Part shown: positions 26,385-35,480 of the stretch, one piece after another
Numbering within the stretch: the stretch's first letter is position 1
How the letters are laid out: every line of letters starts with the position of its first letter
Source: Rhizobium leguminosarum bv. trifolii WSM1325
GTDB lineage: Bacteria > Pseudomonadota > Alphaproteobacteria > Rhizobiales > Rhizobiaceae
Assembly (NCBI GenBank): GCA_000023185.1
Contig: CP001622.1
Span: 1,116,001 to 1,180,000, forward strand
DNA length: 64,000 bases
Direction: 5' to 3'
Translations under genes and position numbers: made by a program
Notes under the pieces: generated by a model
What the model was told of the DNA's origin: nothing
Seen by the model: only the letters and a program-made list of their open reading frames with translations
Databases searched by the model: none

Positions 26385-26989
26385 GATACCATCTCCCGCT
26401 CGACCTCGATCGCGGCGAAGCGCTCGCAGAACAACCGCTGTGCTTCGATGGCCGGCAAGGGCTCGATCATCAGCATGTCCTTGCTGATGCCGCGCGGCTG
26501 GCCGAAGAATTTCTGTGCCTCGGCAGGTGTGAAACCGGCAAGCACGGTCGCTTCGAAATAGGCGGCGATCGTATCGGCCTTTTTGATTCGGTCCTTGAGG
26601 TCGCGCGAGGGATGCGGCGGCAGGCCGAAGCGCAGGTGCACGGCGGCCTCCAGCCGCTTTTCCACCGTCTTGTAGCCGCCGCCGACCACCGATTTGAACG
26701 GCGAGATCATGTCGCCGATCACATATTCGGGCGCATCGTGCAGCAGCGCCATCAGGCACTCCTGCGGCCGCGCGTCGTTGAAGCGACGGAAGATATCCTC
26801 GACGACGAGACTGTGCTGGGCCACCGAGAAAGCATGATCTCCGGAGGTCTGGCCGTTCCAGCGGGCCACACGCGCAAGCCCATGAGCGATGTCGATCAGT
26901 TCGACATCGAGCGGCGAGGGGTCGAGCAGGTCGAGCCTGCGCCCGGACAGCATGCGCTGCCAGGCACGCGGAGCTTTCGGTGTTGTCAC
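26381..26989 (-). CDS. HD-domain hydrolase (YfbR-like)
   Basis: A 202-aa HD phosphohydrolase, GTG start at 26989. Metal-binding motifs are SVAQHSLVVEDIF, ALLHDAPEYVIGD and IKKADTIAAYFE, the arrangement of 5'-deoxynucleotidases of the YfbR group, which hydrolyse dNMPs. Its start overlaps the ygfZ stop and its stop overlaps the phosphatase start, each by the GTGA pattern, so the three proteins are made in a fixed order from one mRNA. A start 45 bases upstream (ATG at 27034) would lie inside ygfZ and is less likely. Confidence 0.88.
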   Translation of the reverse strand: MTTPKAPRAWQRMLSGRRLDLLDPSPLDVELIDIAHGLARVARWNGQTSGDHAFSVAQHSLVVEDIFRRFNDARPQECLMALLHDAPEYVIGDMISPFKSVVGGGYKTVEKRLEAAVHLRFGLPPHPSRDLKDRIKKADTIAAYFEATVLAGFTPAEAQKFFGQPRGISKDMLMIEPLPAIEAQRLFCERFAAIEVEREMVS

Positions 26990-27840
26990 GCGCTGGCCTC
27001 GTCGGCGCTGGCGGGAAAGACGAGACCGGACCATGCCGGCAGGACGAGGGACACAGGCGTGTCGCCGGCGAGCAGCGGCGTGCCTGCCGCCATCGCCGCG
27101 CCGGCGCGGTCGATGCGCACGATCGCAAGTCCATTGCCGCCTTCGACCGAACCGAGTGTTCCCACAGGCTTGCCGGCGGCGGTGATCTCCGTCCCGGTCC
27201 CTGGCAGGGCCGTTGCGGCGGACACTGTCACGACGCGCCGGCGCGCGGTGCCGCGATGCTGCATGCGCGAGACGACCTCCTGGCCGACATAGCAGCCTTT
27301 CCTGAAGGAGAGGCCACCGTTGAAATCCATCAGCACGTCATGCGGGAAGGCGTCCTGCAGGGCAAAGTCAGATCCTGATGTGACGATGCCGTGGCTGATG
27401 CGCAGCGCGTCGTAGAGCACTTCTGCACCATCGCCGTGTCTTCCTGCCCGACGGGTGAGCGTGACGCCCGCCTTGGCGAAGCGACTGTCTCGGGCACCCT
27501 GGCTCTCCCGGACGCCCTCGGCACCCTCGTCCCAGGAAACGGTAACGCCCTCTTCGGTGCTTGGCGAAAGTGTGACGGCGGCGCGCAGCTTGTACATCGT
27601 CAGCCGCTTCAACAGGCCGTCGCGCTGGCCGGCATCGGTTTCGATCATGTAGCCGTCGCCGTCCTGCCAGATCATGAAGTCGAACAGGATCTTGCCTTGC
27701 GGCGTCAAGAGTGCCCCGGGCCGCGCCTCATCAGGCCCAAGCGCGGTGATATCGGTGGTGATCAGGTTCTGCAGGAAGGATTGGGCTTCCGCGCCGCTGA
27801 CGAAGAGCAATGAGCGGTCTTTCAGGAATACGGCTGGCAT
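26986..27840 (-). CDS. ygfZ: tRNA-modifying / folate-binding protein YgfZ
   Basis: A 284-aa member of the YgfZ/GcvT-like family, which uses folate and assists assembly or repair of certain iron-sulphur enzymes such as MiaB. The defining motif KGCYVGQEVVSR is near residue 190. The N-terminal barrel (LFVSGAEAQSFLQNLITTDI) and C-terminal barrel are both complete. I started at the ATG encoding MPAVFLKD; an ATG 24 bases upstream is equally open. Its stop overlaps the next gene's GTG. Confidence 0.92.
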   Translation of the reverse strand: MPAVFLKDRSLLFVSGAEAQSFLQNLITTDITALGPDEARPGALLTPQGKILFDFMIWQDGDGYMIETDAGQRDGLLKRLTMYKLRAAVTLSPSTEEGVTVSWDEGAEGVRESQGARDSRFAKAGVTLTRRAGRHGDGAEVLYDALRISHGIVTSGSDFALQDAFPHDVLMDFNGGLSFRKGCYVGQEVVSRMQHRGTARRRVVTVSAATALPGTGTEITAAGKPVGTLGSVEGGNGLAIVRIDRAGAAMAAGTPLLAGDTPVSLVLPAWSGLVFPASADEASA

Positions 27841-27937
27841 GGCGGAACCTGTCGCGTTGGTCATCGCTCAGAGGTATGTCTTCATGAGGTGGATCGCAAG
27901 CGCCATGCGAACGTGAAAAGCGCAGCCAAGACGGGCA

Positions 27938-28690
27938 TCAATCGCCCGCTGTGAAGAATTTCCATTTACCCTGAGGCGTAATGCCGAGGCGGTAGAAATT
28001 ATATCCGCCGAATTCCTGCATGTCGGAGAGATCGCCGGCAGTGACGATGCGCAGCAGTTCAACACGCTCCGGCGGCGTCAGCGTCTTCAGGTCCTTCTCG
28101 GCAAAATAGGGCCAGACATACATGTCGTCTGCTGTGCCCTGGCCGACATGTACGAAGCCGGTCGAGACGATGTCGAGCATGATGGCAAGGATCTCGTCAC
28201 CGTCAGGATCGCCCGACAGATCCTTCAGCGTGCCGATCGGATCGTCGGTCGGTTCGCCCACAGTCACCTGCGTCTGGTCGGCACCAGTGCCCATCAGCGG
28301 CCGCAGCCGCTCGAGATCGCCGGAGGCGGCCGCCTCGACGATCTGCTCGCGCATCTTGCGAACCGGTTCTGGCACCTTGCTGATGTCGTAGATCACCTCG
28401 GCAGGCTTGGAATTGTCCTGAGCGCCCGGCGTCTTGTCGACACCCTGATTGTTCTGGCCGTTGACCAGCGGATCGGCCATGGGAACGCCGGGAGTGGTCT
28501 GCGGCTGGCTCTGTCCCTGAGCGCTTCCCTGTGCGGGTGGCGTCTCGTTGGCCGCTTGGCCGGGGATCTTGTGCAGTTCGGAAAGCGCGTAGGCTGCCGG
28601 CGCAAGGAAAACATTGCCGGCGGCGAGGCTGAACGCAAGCAGCACCGGCGCGAGGGAAATTCGCGAAACTTTCTTTTTACCGGTGTGCAT
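27938..28690 (-). CDS. Exported hypothetical protein
   Basis: A 250-aa protein, not assigned to a named family. Residues 1-35 (basic MHTGKKKVSRIS then a hydrophobic stretch ending AYA|LSE) are a signal peptide. A Gln/Pro/Asn-rich linker (about 45-95) leads to a compact domain with EPVRKMREQIVEAAASGD, DEILAIMLDIV, MYVWPYFAEKDL and a C-terminal QGKWKFFTAGD. This architecture suggests a periplasmic protein of uncharacterised function. The ATG at 28690 is used; an in-frame TTG 18 bases upstream is unlikely. The 85-aa gene lies 18 bp upstream on the same strand. Confidence 0.82.
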   Translation of the reverse strand: MHTGKKKVSRISLAPVLLAFSLAAGNVFLAPAAYALSELHKIPGQAANETPPAQGSAQGQSQPQTTPGVPMADPLVNGQNNQGVDKTPGAQDNSKPAEVIYDISKVPEPVRKMREQIVEAAASGDLERLRPLMGTGADQTQVTVGEPTDDPIGTLKDLSGDPDGDEILAIMLDIVSTGFVHVGQGTADDMYVWPYFAEKDLKTLTPPERVELLRIVTAGDLSDMQEFGGYNFYRLGITPQGKWKFFTAGD

Positions 28691-28708
28691 CAAACTCTCT
28701 GATAACAA

Positions 28709-28966
28709 TTATTGCAGGGTGCGGTTCGCGGAGAAATCGCCGGCAAGCATGCGCTCACGCAGCGAATCCAGCAGGGCTTCGGCGCTCTTTTCCCCATGCA
28801 ATCTGATCGTCTCGCGCAGCGCATGTGCAATGGCGGCATCAGCGATGATTTCAGGCTCGATCCCGTCGGCCATGCCGTCGGCCCAAGCCTCGTTCTGGTA
28901 CTCCAGAGCTGCCTGCATCTTTTCGTGGACGATCATGTCGTCGATGTCGTTGAGGCTTGCTTCCAT
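28709..28966 (-). CDS. Small hypothetical protein
   Basis: An 85-aa mostly helical acidic protein starting MEASLNDIDDMIVHEKMQAA. I do not recognise a family. The ATG at 28966 is favoured by GAGG 8-9 bases upstream; an ATG 24 bases earlier is possible. It is separated by 18 bp from the exported hypothetical protein downstream, so the two form a probable operon. No signal peptide or membrane segment is present. Confidence 0.7.
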   Translation of the reverse strand: MEASLNDIDDMIVHEKMQAALEYQNEAWADGMADGIEPEIIADAAIAHALRETIRLHGEKSAEALLDSLRERMLAGDFSANRTLQ

Positions 28967-29069
28967 TGTCTTTTCCTCAGAACTTCTCATGTCTTACTGC
29001 ACCGTTAACAACACTAACAGCCTTTTCCCAAAACGACACGTCCGCTTGCGAAAACAGGTTAATTAAACG

Positions 29070-29492
29070 TCAATTTCCAAAGCGCGAGGTAATTTCTGTG
29101 GCAAGTGTTGCACCTTCGTTACGGTAGCGCTCTTCTGCCACGATGGCCGCCGGGGTGCAATCCGTATAGACCGAGGCGAAGGCGCGATAGCCGCGATTGA
29201 AGGCTGCTGTCAGCTTCTCCTTGCGCTGCGGCTCGTTGCCGGTCTCCGAATCAAGCAGCTGCTGCATGCTGTTTCGCCACTCGTCGCCGCCAGGCGCCTT
29301 GCAGAGCGTTCTCAGATAATGCACCGAACCCAGCACCTCGGCGAACCGCGCCAGCTTGTCGTCATAGGGCACGATCACAGCAGGTGGGGGCGCAATTTCC
29401 TCCTGCTGCGGAGGCGGCGTATTCTTGCCCTGCGCCATCGTGGGGCCGGCGAGCACGAGCAGGGACAGGAAAACGCGTCGAACGGGAATCAT
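29070..29492 (-). CDS. TIGR02301-like exported protein
   Basis: A 140-aa protein with a signal peptide (MIPVRRVFLSLLVLAGPTMA|QG), a proline-rich linker (PPPQQEEIAPPPA), and a domain with FAEVLGSVHYLRTLC and AFNRGYRAFASVYTDCTPAA, which contains two conserved cysteines. The pattern matches an alphaproteobacterial family of unknown function described as TIGR02301. The upstream ATG at 29516 adds eight residues and cannot be excluded. It follows the NUDIX gene on the same strand by 58 bp. Confidence 0.82.
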   Translation of the reverse strand: MIPVRRVFLSLLVLAGPTMAQGKNTPPPQQEEIAPPPAVIVPYDDKLARFAEVLGSVHYLRTLCKAPGGDEWRNSMQQLLDSETGNEPQRKEKLTAAFNRGYRAFASVYTDCTPAAIVAEERYRNEGATLATEITSRFGN

Positions 29493-29550
29493 GCACCCAG
29501 TTGATACGTTGAGCATGACGGCAACAAGGCGTGCTTCAAAGTTTCCACGT

Positions 29551-29967
29551 CTATTCGCCGCCCGCCAGCCGTTCCGCGCATTCGAGCACGCTCTGCGGCA
29601 CGGGCAGCCGCCGGATTTCCTCCACCGTGTACCAGCCGAGGGCGGCCGCATCGTCGGCGGCTTCCGCCACCGCGTCTTCATCCGCATCGACCCGAAAGAC
29701 CGATAGCAGGAAATGGCTGTTGACGCTGCCGTCGGCCGCATGCGTCTTCAGGTCGTAGGTCGAAAACAGCCGCGGATTCCGTGCCGAAATGCCGGTCTCT
29801 TCATGGAGTTCGCGCAATGCCGTTTGCTCCGGCGTTTCGCCAGGCTCGGCCCGCCCGCCGGGAAAGGCATACATGTCGGCGGAAGGCGGATTGCGTCGCA
29901 ACACCAGAAGGAATCGTCCATCACGTTCGAGAATGGCGGCTGAGCCGGGTTTAGCGGTGGACGTCAT
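29551..29967 (-). CDS. NUDIX hydrolase
   Basis: A 138-aa pyrophosphohydrolase of the Nudix superfamily. The 23-residue Nudix box begins GRAEPGETPEQTAL and ends RELHEETGI, with all the required Gly and Glu residues. These enzymes cleave nucleoside diphosphates linked to another group, such as ADP-ribose or oxidised nucleotides; the exact substrate cannot be read from sequence. It diverges from ynfA. Confidence 0.92.
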   Translation of the reverse strand: MTSTAKPGSAAILERDGRFLLVLRRNPPSADMYAFPGGRAEPGETPEQTALRELHEETGISARNPRLFSTYDLKTHAADGSVNSHFLLSVFRVDADEDAVAEAADDAAALGWYTVEEIRRLPVPQSVLECAERLAGGE

Positions 29968-30038
29968 CGGGACTGCTCTTGCTGTGATGGCTCATCTTAT
30001 CGAATGAATAGTGCCACGAGGATTCGAAAGGTGCTTCC

Positions 30039-30359
30039 GTGACCTACATCATTTTTGCGTTTGCTGCCCTCTTCGAGATCGCCGGCTGCTTTGCCTTCTG
30101 GGCATGGCTGAAACTCGAAAAACCCGTCTGGTGGCTGGCGCCGGGCATGGTCTCCCTGGCGCTTTTCGCCTGGCTTCTGACGTTGGTGCCGAGCGAGGCC
30201 GCCGGCCGCGCCTTCGCAGCCTATGGCGGCATCTACATCCTCGCATCGCTGCACTGGCTGTGGCTGGTCGAAGCCCGTGTGCCTGATCGTTACGATATCG
30301 GCGGTGCGCTGATCTGCCTTGCCGGCGCCAGCCTCATCCTCTTCGCGCCGAGAGGCTGA
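30039..30359 (+). CDS. YnfA/UPF0060 family membrane protein
   Basis: A 106-aa four-helix inner membrane protein of the UPF0060 family. Helices are at about residues 2-22, 31-50, 60-78 and 85-103, with the family motif [13 protein letters not shown] and [16 protein letters not shown]. Family members resemble small multidrug resistance transporters. The start is GTG at 30039 with AAAGG upstream. The SRAP gene follows at 41 bp in the same direction. Confidence 0.93.
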   Translation: MTYIIFAFAALFEIAGCFAFWAWLKLEKPVWWLAPGMVSLALFAWLLTLVPSEAAGRAFAAYGGIYILASLHWLWLVEARVPDRYDIGGALICLAGASLILFAPRG

Positions 30360-30400
30360 GGCGTCTTGACGGAGCACCGGCCGGGTGCAAAGACAAGCCG

Positions 30401-31165
30401 ATGTGTGGACGTTTCGCCCTGACAATCTCCAGCGTCGACCTGCGCGACGTCTTCTCCGGTCTCGATTTCGACGATTTTCCGGCGCGCTACAACATCGCGC
30501 CGACGCAACCGATCCTCGTTGTCATATCAGGCGAGGGCAGGGAGCAGGGCAGCAACTTGGCCGACCGGCGCGCCGTGCTCGTGCGCTGGGGCCTGACGCC
30601 GGGTTGGGTCAAGGATCCGAAGGATTTCCCGCTGCTGATCAACGCGCGCTCCGAAACCGCGATCGGCAAGGCCTCCTTCCGCGCCGCCATGCGTCATCGC
30701 CGCGTGCTCATCCCGGCCTCCGGTTTCTATGAATGGCATCGTCCGTCGAAGGAAAGCGGCGAGAAGCCGCAGGCCTACTGGATCAGGCCGCGCCGGGGTG
30801 GGGTCATCGCCTTTGCCGGGCTGATGGAGACATGGTCCTCGGCCGACGGGTCCGAGGTCGATACCGGCGCGATCCTGACGACATCAGCCAATTCAGCCAT
30901 ATCAGCGATCCACGATCGCATGCCCGTCGTCATCAGACCTGAGGATTTCACGCGCTGGCTGGATTGCAAGACTCAGGAGCCGCGCGAAGTGGTAGACTTG
31001 ATGCAGCCGGTTCAGGATGATTTCTTCGAGGCCGTACCGGTCTCCGACAGAGTCAACAAGGTTGCCAACATGGGCCCCGACCTGCAGGCGCCGGTCGTCG
31101 TCGAAAAGCCGCTGAAGGCGCCCGACAAGCAAAAGCCTGACGGCGGCCAACTCAGCTTCTTCTGA
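30401..31165 (+). CDS. SRAP-domain protein (YedK/HMCES family, abasic-site protection)
   Basis: A 254-aa SRAP protein. The family uses Cys2, exposed after removal of Met1, to form a covalent thiazolidine bond with abasic sites in single-stranded DNA. MCGRFALT is intact at the start, followed by ARYNIAPTQPILVV, RWGLTPGWVKD, the active-site motif NARSETA and the HRRVLIPASGFYEW segment with its catalytic His/Glu. C-terminal HDRMPVVIRPEDFTRWLD completes the domain. The last 40 residues are a probably flexible tail. Confidence 0.93.
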   Translation: MCGRFALTISSVDLRDVFSGLDFDDFPARYNIAPTQPILVVISGEGREQGSNLADRRAVLVRWGLTPGWVKDPKDFPLLINARSETAIGKASFRAAMRHRRVLIPASGFYEWHRPSKESGEKPQAYWIRPRRGGVIAFAGLMETWSSADGSEVDTGAILTTSANSAISAIHDRMPVVIRPEDFTRWLDCKTQEPREVVDLMQPVQDDFFEAVPVSDRVNKVANMGPDLQAPVVVEKPLKAPDKQKPDGGQLSFF

Positions 31166-31388
31166 ACACTATCCGCCATCCCTGCAGGCCGTCGGCGACC
31201 TATCGGCGCCGACGTCTCACATAAGCGACGGCGATGTATCGCTTCCTCCATCAGGTTTTTCGCGTTGTGCTTGGTCGCCAGAGCGTTGTCGGGAGATTTC
31301 CGACGATCGCCTCGTCATTCGCTTCGTCAGCGGTGCCTAACGCATGTAACCCGAAAGCACGCGTGATTCCAATTTGAAGCCTTCCGCT
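31166..31388. other. Intergenic spacer with a stem overlapping the small gene's end
   Basis: A convergent gap. CCGCTTCAAGCGG at about 31384-31396 is palindromic and overlaps the stop of the 48-aa minus-strand gene; GAAGCC/GGCTTC follows. It may end that transcript. Nothing else is recognisable. Confidence 0.4.
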
Positions 31389-31535
31389 TCAAGCGGATTT
31401 TTTGACGCTGGTCGGCTTATGCTTCGCCATCAGCGATGCTGCGGCAACAGCCTTCAGGCCGACGGGGCGATAATTGGCGGCGAGGTCTGGCTTGGCCGCC
31501 TGCTGTTCGCCGGTACTGCTCTTCTTCGAAGTCAC
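31389..31535 (-). CDS. Small basic protein (48 aa), unannotated-type gene
   Basis: A GTG at 31535 preceded by AAGGAGAG at ideal spacing (AAGGAGAGTATC then GTG) opens a 48-aa frame: VTSKKSSTGEQQAAKPDLAA, then NYRPVGLKAVAAASLMAKHK, ending TSVKKSA. The protein is lysine- and alanine-rich, has no hydrophobic stretch, and has a conserved-looking NYRPVGLKAVAAA core. The ribosome binding site is among the best in the window, which is the main evidence that it is translated. I do not know a function. It stands alone in a 680-bp gap between the SRAP and pssA genes. Confidence 0.65.
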   Translation of the reverse strand: MTSKKSSTGEQQAAKPDLAANYRPVGLKAVAAASLMAKHKPTSVKKSA

Positions 31536-31845
31536 GATACTCTCCTTGCGTGGTTCTTCCCTGGGTATTTTATAGTTTGATGTTTCATCACGAATAGCGA
31601 CAAAACGGGGGCGTCGCTTATCAGGATTTGTAAACGCGCACCATAATTCGCGAGGCTTAACTGAAGCCTACGTTGGTTAATACTTACTGAAGAGAGCAGT
31701 TCCAATAAAAGTCTGAAAGCGGTTTTCTGGGGAAAAGCGCAGAACAGCTTCATCCGGATAAACCGCATGCTTTTCCCGGGGATACGTCAGAACGAAGGGA
31801 GAGAAGCATTTCCGTCATTCCAAGAAATCCGGAAATGCTAGGAGA
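31536..31845. other. Structured spacer between pssA and the small basic protein gene
   Basis: 310 bases without a gene. GGGAAAAGC (about 31730) and GCTTTTCCC (about 31771) form one stem. AGCATTTCCG (31806-31815) and CGGAAATGCT (31831-31840) form a perfect 10-bp stem with a 15-base loop immediately after the pssA stop, a likely end of the pssA transcript. An AT-rich part (31560-31700) may hold the promoter of the small gene. Confidence 0.5.
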
Positions 31846-32691
31846 TCAGATGTGCCGGCCGATATCGTCGTCGCCGATGCCCGGCTCCTCGATCGTCAGC
31901 GTCCCGTATTTCCGCCGCCATTTACGGGCGCCGAAGGGAAGCGATACGAGGTAGGCGGCCACGGTGAAGACCATCACCTCCCAGGTGTAGCTCATCAGCA
32001 GAGCCACATAGAGCACGACGCCGAGCATCATCGGCAGTACGAGGTCGCGCCGCAAGCGGTTGCCTTCCGATTTGCCCGACCAGACCGGCAGCCGGCTGAT
32101 CAGCAGGAAGGCGATGAGCACGGTGTAAATCGACGAGATATAGGCGAAGGTGCGATCCGTCGCCAGCCCGAGGAAGCCGAGATAGACCGGCAGCAGCACA
32201 AGCATGGCGCCGGCCGGCGCCGGCACGCCGACGAAATATTCTGATTGCCAGCTCGCCTTGTTCTCGCGTTCGGCCATGACATTGAAGCGGGCAAGGCGAA
32301 GTCCGGCGGCGATGGCATAGATCAGCGCGGCGATCCAGCCGAGCGAGCGCGCCTGGTCGAGCGCGAAGACATAGACGACGAGGGCGGGTGCGACGCCGAA
32401 ATTGACGATGTCGGCAAGCGAATCCATCTGCGCGCCGAACTTAGAAGTCGCCTTCATCAGCCGCGCTACGCGCCCGTCGATACCGTCGAGGAAGGCGGCG
32501 AGCAGCACCATGGAAACGGCGAGCTCGTAACGATTCTCGAAAGCCAGCCGGATGCCGGTCAACCCGGCGCAGATCGCCAGAATGGTGATAAGGTTCGGAA
32601 AGACGAGCCGGAGCGGGATTTCGCGCAGACGCGGGCCGCGGGCGGAATCATCCGGCCCATTGGGCTCGAAAGGCGGAAAAGGCGTTTCCAT
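31846..32691 (-). CDS. pssA: CDP-diacylglycerol-serine O-phosphatidyltransferase
   Basis: A 281-aa integral membrane enzyme that makes phosphatidylserine from CDP-diacylglycerol and serine. The CDP-alcohol phosphotransferase signature is complete: DGRVARLMKATSKFG followed by AQMDSLAD, matching D-G-x2-A-R-x8-G-x3-D-x3-D. Six to eight hydrophobic segments span the rest. I used the ATG giving METPFPPFE; a TTG 12 bases earlier is possible. It follows psd by 79 bp on the same strand; PssA and Psd act in sequence to produce phosphatidylethanolamine. Confidence 0.95.
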   Translation of the reverse strand: METPFPPFEPNGPDDSARGPRLREIPLRLVFPNLITILAICAGLTGIRLAFENRYELAVSMVLLAAFLDGIDGRVARLMKATSKFGAQMDSLADIVNFGVAPALVVYVFALDQARSLGWIAALIYAIAAGLRLARFNVMAERENKASWQSEYFVGVPAPAGAMLVLLPVYLGFLGLATDRTFAYISSIYTVLIAFLLISRLPVWSGKSEGNRLRRDLVLPMMLGVVLYVALLMSYTWEVMVFTVAAYLVSLPFGARKWRRKYGTLTIEEPGIGDDDIGRHI

Positions 32692-32770
32692 ATCGCGTTC
32701 CAATCGTTCCTAAGGCAATTCCAGCAACAGTGCGTAGCGCTTCTGCACTTCCGTGAAAAGCTCACCCGCT

Positions 32771-33469
32771 CTAACTGCGGCGGCTGATGACGGGACCCTT
32801 GGCGGAGGCGAATTCGGCGATGACGGTTTCTCCCGCAACCGCCGTCTGGCCGAGCGAGACGCGCGGCGCAGCACCGGCGGGCAGGAATACGTCGAGCCGC
32901 GAGCCGAAACGGATCAGCCCGAAGCGCTCGCCGGCATCCACCGGCTCGTTGGGGTTTGCCCAGCAGAGGATGCGCCGCGCCACGAGGCCGGCGATCTGCA
33001 CGACGCCGATCTGGCCGTGGCGGGTTTCGATCACCAGCCCGTTGCGCTCATTGTCCTCGCTCGCCTTGTCGAGCTCGGCGTTGACGAAGCTGCCGGAGCG
33101 GTAGTTGATGCTGATGATGCGCCCGCGCATCGGCGCCCGGTTCACATGGCAATTGAAGACGTTCATGAAGACCGAGATGCGCAGCATCGGCTCGGAGCCG
33201 AGGTTGAGCTCGGCCGGCGGGGTCACCATCTGGATCGCCGAGACCTTGCCGTCGGCGGGAGAGATCACCAGGTCGTCGTCCTGCGGGGTCACGCGCTCCG
33301 GATCGCGGAAGAAATAGGCGCACCAGAGCGTGAAGATCATGCCGATCCAGAAGAGCGGCTTGAAGATCCATCCCAAGACCAGCGATGCGACGAAGAAGGC
33401 GGCAACGAAGGGATAACCCTCCTTGTGCACGGGGACGATCGTGTTGCGAACCGTGTTGAACAGGCTCAT
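32771..33469 (-). CDS. psd: Phosphatidylserine decarboxylase proenzyme
   Basis: A 232-aa precursor that cleaves itself between Gly and Ser to form a pyruvoyl group and then converts phosphatidylserine to phosphatidylethanolamine. The cleavage site is FGSR in [14 protein letters not shown] near residue 187; VISPADGKV and the [10 protein letters not shown] segment are also conserved. Two N-terminal hydrophobic helices (about 20-55) anchor it. The short form is the usual type in rhizobia. pssA follows 79 bp downstream. Confidence 0.95.
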   Translation of the reverse strand: MSLFNTVRNTIVPVHKEGYPFVAAFFVASLVLGWIFKPLFWIGMIFTLWCAYFFRDPERVTPQDDDLVISPADGKVSAIQMVTPPAELNLGSEPMLRISVFMNVFNCHVNRAPMRGRIISINYRSGSFVNAELDKASEDNERNGLVIETRHGQIGVVQIAGLVARRILCWANPNEPVDAGERFGLIRFGSRLDVFLPAGAAPRVSLGQTAVAGETVIAEFASAKGPVISRRS

Positions 33470-33602
33470 GGCTGCCGGTCTCCTTGCGTTTTCATTTTTG
33501 CTGGTTAGCGAAAAACCGTCTCCGGGGCAATGCTGCGGCATCGGCCCTGGTTCCCACGCCGGGTTTCTGAACAACAAAAGCCGGCCGGCGTCGGTTTCCC
33601 CC

Positions 33603-35480
33603 TCAGCTTGCCGGAGCAAGTCGTGTTATCACGCCGAGGTCGTCGCTTTCGCGCACCTGCTTCAGATGTTCCTCCGCCTGTGTCGCCTCGCGCTGGCGGT
33701 TCCACATCGAGGCATAAAGGCCGTTCCTTTCGAGCAGGGCTGCATGTGTTCCGCGCTCGGCGATCTCGCCGCTTTTGAGCACGATGATTTCATCGGCGCT
33801 GATGACAGTCGAAAGCCGGTGGGCGATAACAAGCGTCGTGCGGTTCTTCGAAACCAGGTCGAGCGCTTCCTGGATTTCTCGTTCCGTCGTCGTGTCGAGC
33901 GCCGACGTCGCCTCGTCGAGGATCAGGATCGGTGGCGCCTTGAGGATGGTGCGGGCGATCGCCACCCGCTGCTTCTCGCCGCCCGAAAGCTTCAGCCCGC
34001 GCTCGCCAACCTTGGTTTCGAAACCCTCGGGCAGCGTTTCGATGAAATGTGCGATCTGCGCCACCTCGGCCGCTGCAAAGACCTCGCCGTCGCTGGCCGA
34101 TGTGCGGCCGTAGCGGATGTTGTAGGCGACCGTGTCGTTGAAGAGCACTGTATCCTGCGGCACCATGCCGATCGCCGTACGCAGACTCTTCTGCGTCACC
34201 TTGCGGATATCCTGGCCGTCGACGGTGATCGCGCCGCTCTGGATATCGTAGAAACGATAGAGCAGGCGCGACAGCGTCGATTTGCCCGCACCCGACGGAC
34301 CGACGACGGCGACCGTCTTGCCGGCCGGCACCTCGAAGGAAATGCCCTTCAGGATCGGACGGGCCGCGTCGTAGGCGAAATGCACGTCCTTGAAGGAGAT
34401 CGCGCCCTGGCCGATCCGAAGTTCGGTCGCATCGGGCGCGTCTTTGACTTCGGTCTGCACCTCAAGCAAATCGAACATCTGCTCGATATCGGTCAGCCCC
34501 TGGCGAATTTCCCGGTAGACGAAGCCGATGAAGTTGAGCGGTACGGAAAGCTGCAGCAGCATCGAATTGACGAAAACGAAATCGCCGACCGTCTGCTCGC
34601 CGCGCTGCACGGCCAGCGCCGACAGCACCAGCATGATGGTCGTGCCGATGCCGAAGATGACGCCCTGGCCGAAGTTCAGCCAGCCGAGCGAGGTCCAGAC
34701 ATCGGTTGCCGCCTTCTCGTAGCGTTCCATCGATTTGTCGAAGCGCTTGGCCTCCATCTCTTCATTGCCGAAATATTTGACGGTCTCGAAATTGAGGAGC
34801 GAGTCGATCGCCTTGGTATTGGCGTCGGTATCGCTATCGTTCATCGACCGGCGGATGGCGATGCGCCAGTCGGATGCGCGGATCGTGAACCAGATATAGG
34901 CCCAGACGGTAAAGGCGGTAACGGCGAGATAGGAGAAGCCGTAGCCCCACCAGAAGATCACTGCCGTCAGCAGGAATTCGATGACGGTCGGGACCGAATT
35001 GAGGATCGTGAAGCGCACGATCGTCTCGATGCCCTTGGTGCCGCGCTCGATGATGCGCGACAGCCCGCCGGTCTTGCGCTCCAGATGGAAGCGCAGCGAC
35101 AGCTCGTGCATGTGCACGAAGGTCCTGTAGGCGAGCTGGCGCACCGCATGTTGTCCGACGCTGGCAAAGAGCGCGTCGCGCAGCTGATTGAGGCCGAGCT
35201 GGATCAGCCGGGTGATGCTATAGGCGATGACAAGCGCGATGGCGCCGGCCAGCAGCGGCGGCACCGAGCCGGCAAGATCCATCCTGCCGTTCAGCGCATC
35301 GGTCGACCATTTGAAGAAATAGGGAACGAGCAACAGTACGAACTTGGAGATCAGCAGAAAGACCGAAGCCCAGACGACGCGCATCTTGAGGTCGGGCCGG
35401 CCGGCCGGCCACATATAGGGCCAGAGGTTGAGAAGCGTCTGCGGCAGGTTGGATTCCGAGACTGTCTTGCCGTTTGCCAT
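33603..35480 (-). CDS. ABC transporter, fused permease/ATPase (Atm1/HMT1-like)
   Basis: A 625-aa half-transporter. The membrane domain (about residues 30-340) has six helices; the ATPase domain (about 370-600) has Walker [11 protein letters not shown], signature [12 protein letters not shown], Walker [13 protein letters not shown] and switch His in VIAHRLST. The N-terminal [14 protein letters not shown] and membrane-domain motifs such as [15 protein letters not shown] resemble Atm1-type exporters, which move glutathione-linked sulphur or metal compounds. RBS GGAGAC lies before the ATG at 35480. It could also be another lipid or heavy-metal exporter. Confidence 0.92.
   Translation of the reverse strand: MANGKTVSESNLPQTLLNLWPYMWPAGRPDLKMRVVWASVFLLISKFVLLLVPYFFKWSTDALNGRMDLAGSVPPLLAGAIALVIAYSITRLIQLGLNQLRDALFASVGQHAVRQLAYRTFVHMHELSLRFHLERKTGGLSRIIERGTKGIETIVRFTILNSVPTVIEFLLTAVIFWWGYGFSYLAVTAFTVWAYIWFTIRASDWRIAIRRSMNDSDTDANTKAIDSLLNFETVKYFGNEEMEAKRFDKSMERYEKAATDVWTSLGWLNFGQGVIFGIGTTIMLVLSALAVQRGEQTVGDFVFVNSMLLQLSVPLNFIGFVYREIRQGLTDIEQMFDLLEVQTEVKDAPDATELRIGQGAISFKDVHFAYDAARPILKGISFEVPAGKTVAVVGPSGAGKSTLSRLLYRFYDIQSGAITVDGQDIRKVTQKSLRTAIGMVPQDTVLFNDTVAYNIRYGRTSASDGEVFAAAEVAQIAHFIETLPEGFETKVGERGLKLSGGEKQRVAIARTILKAPPILILDEATSALDTTTEREIQEALDLVSKNRTTLVIAHRLSTVISADEIIVLKSGEIAERGTHAALLERNGLYASMWNRQREATQAEEHLKQVRESDDLGVITRLAPAS

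Noticed and set aside
25854..27134. 426-aa minus-strand frame as a single fused phosphatase protein
   Set aside because: Its N-terminal part overlaps the HD and ygfZ genes in a different frame; the phosphatase domain begins at the GTG at 26384.
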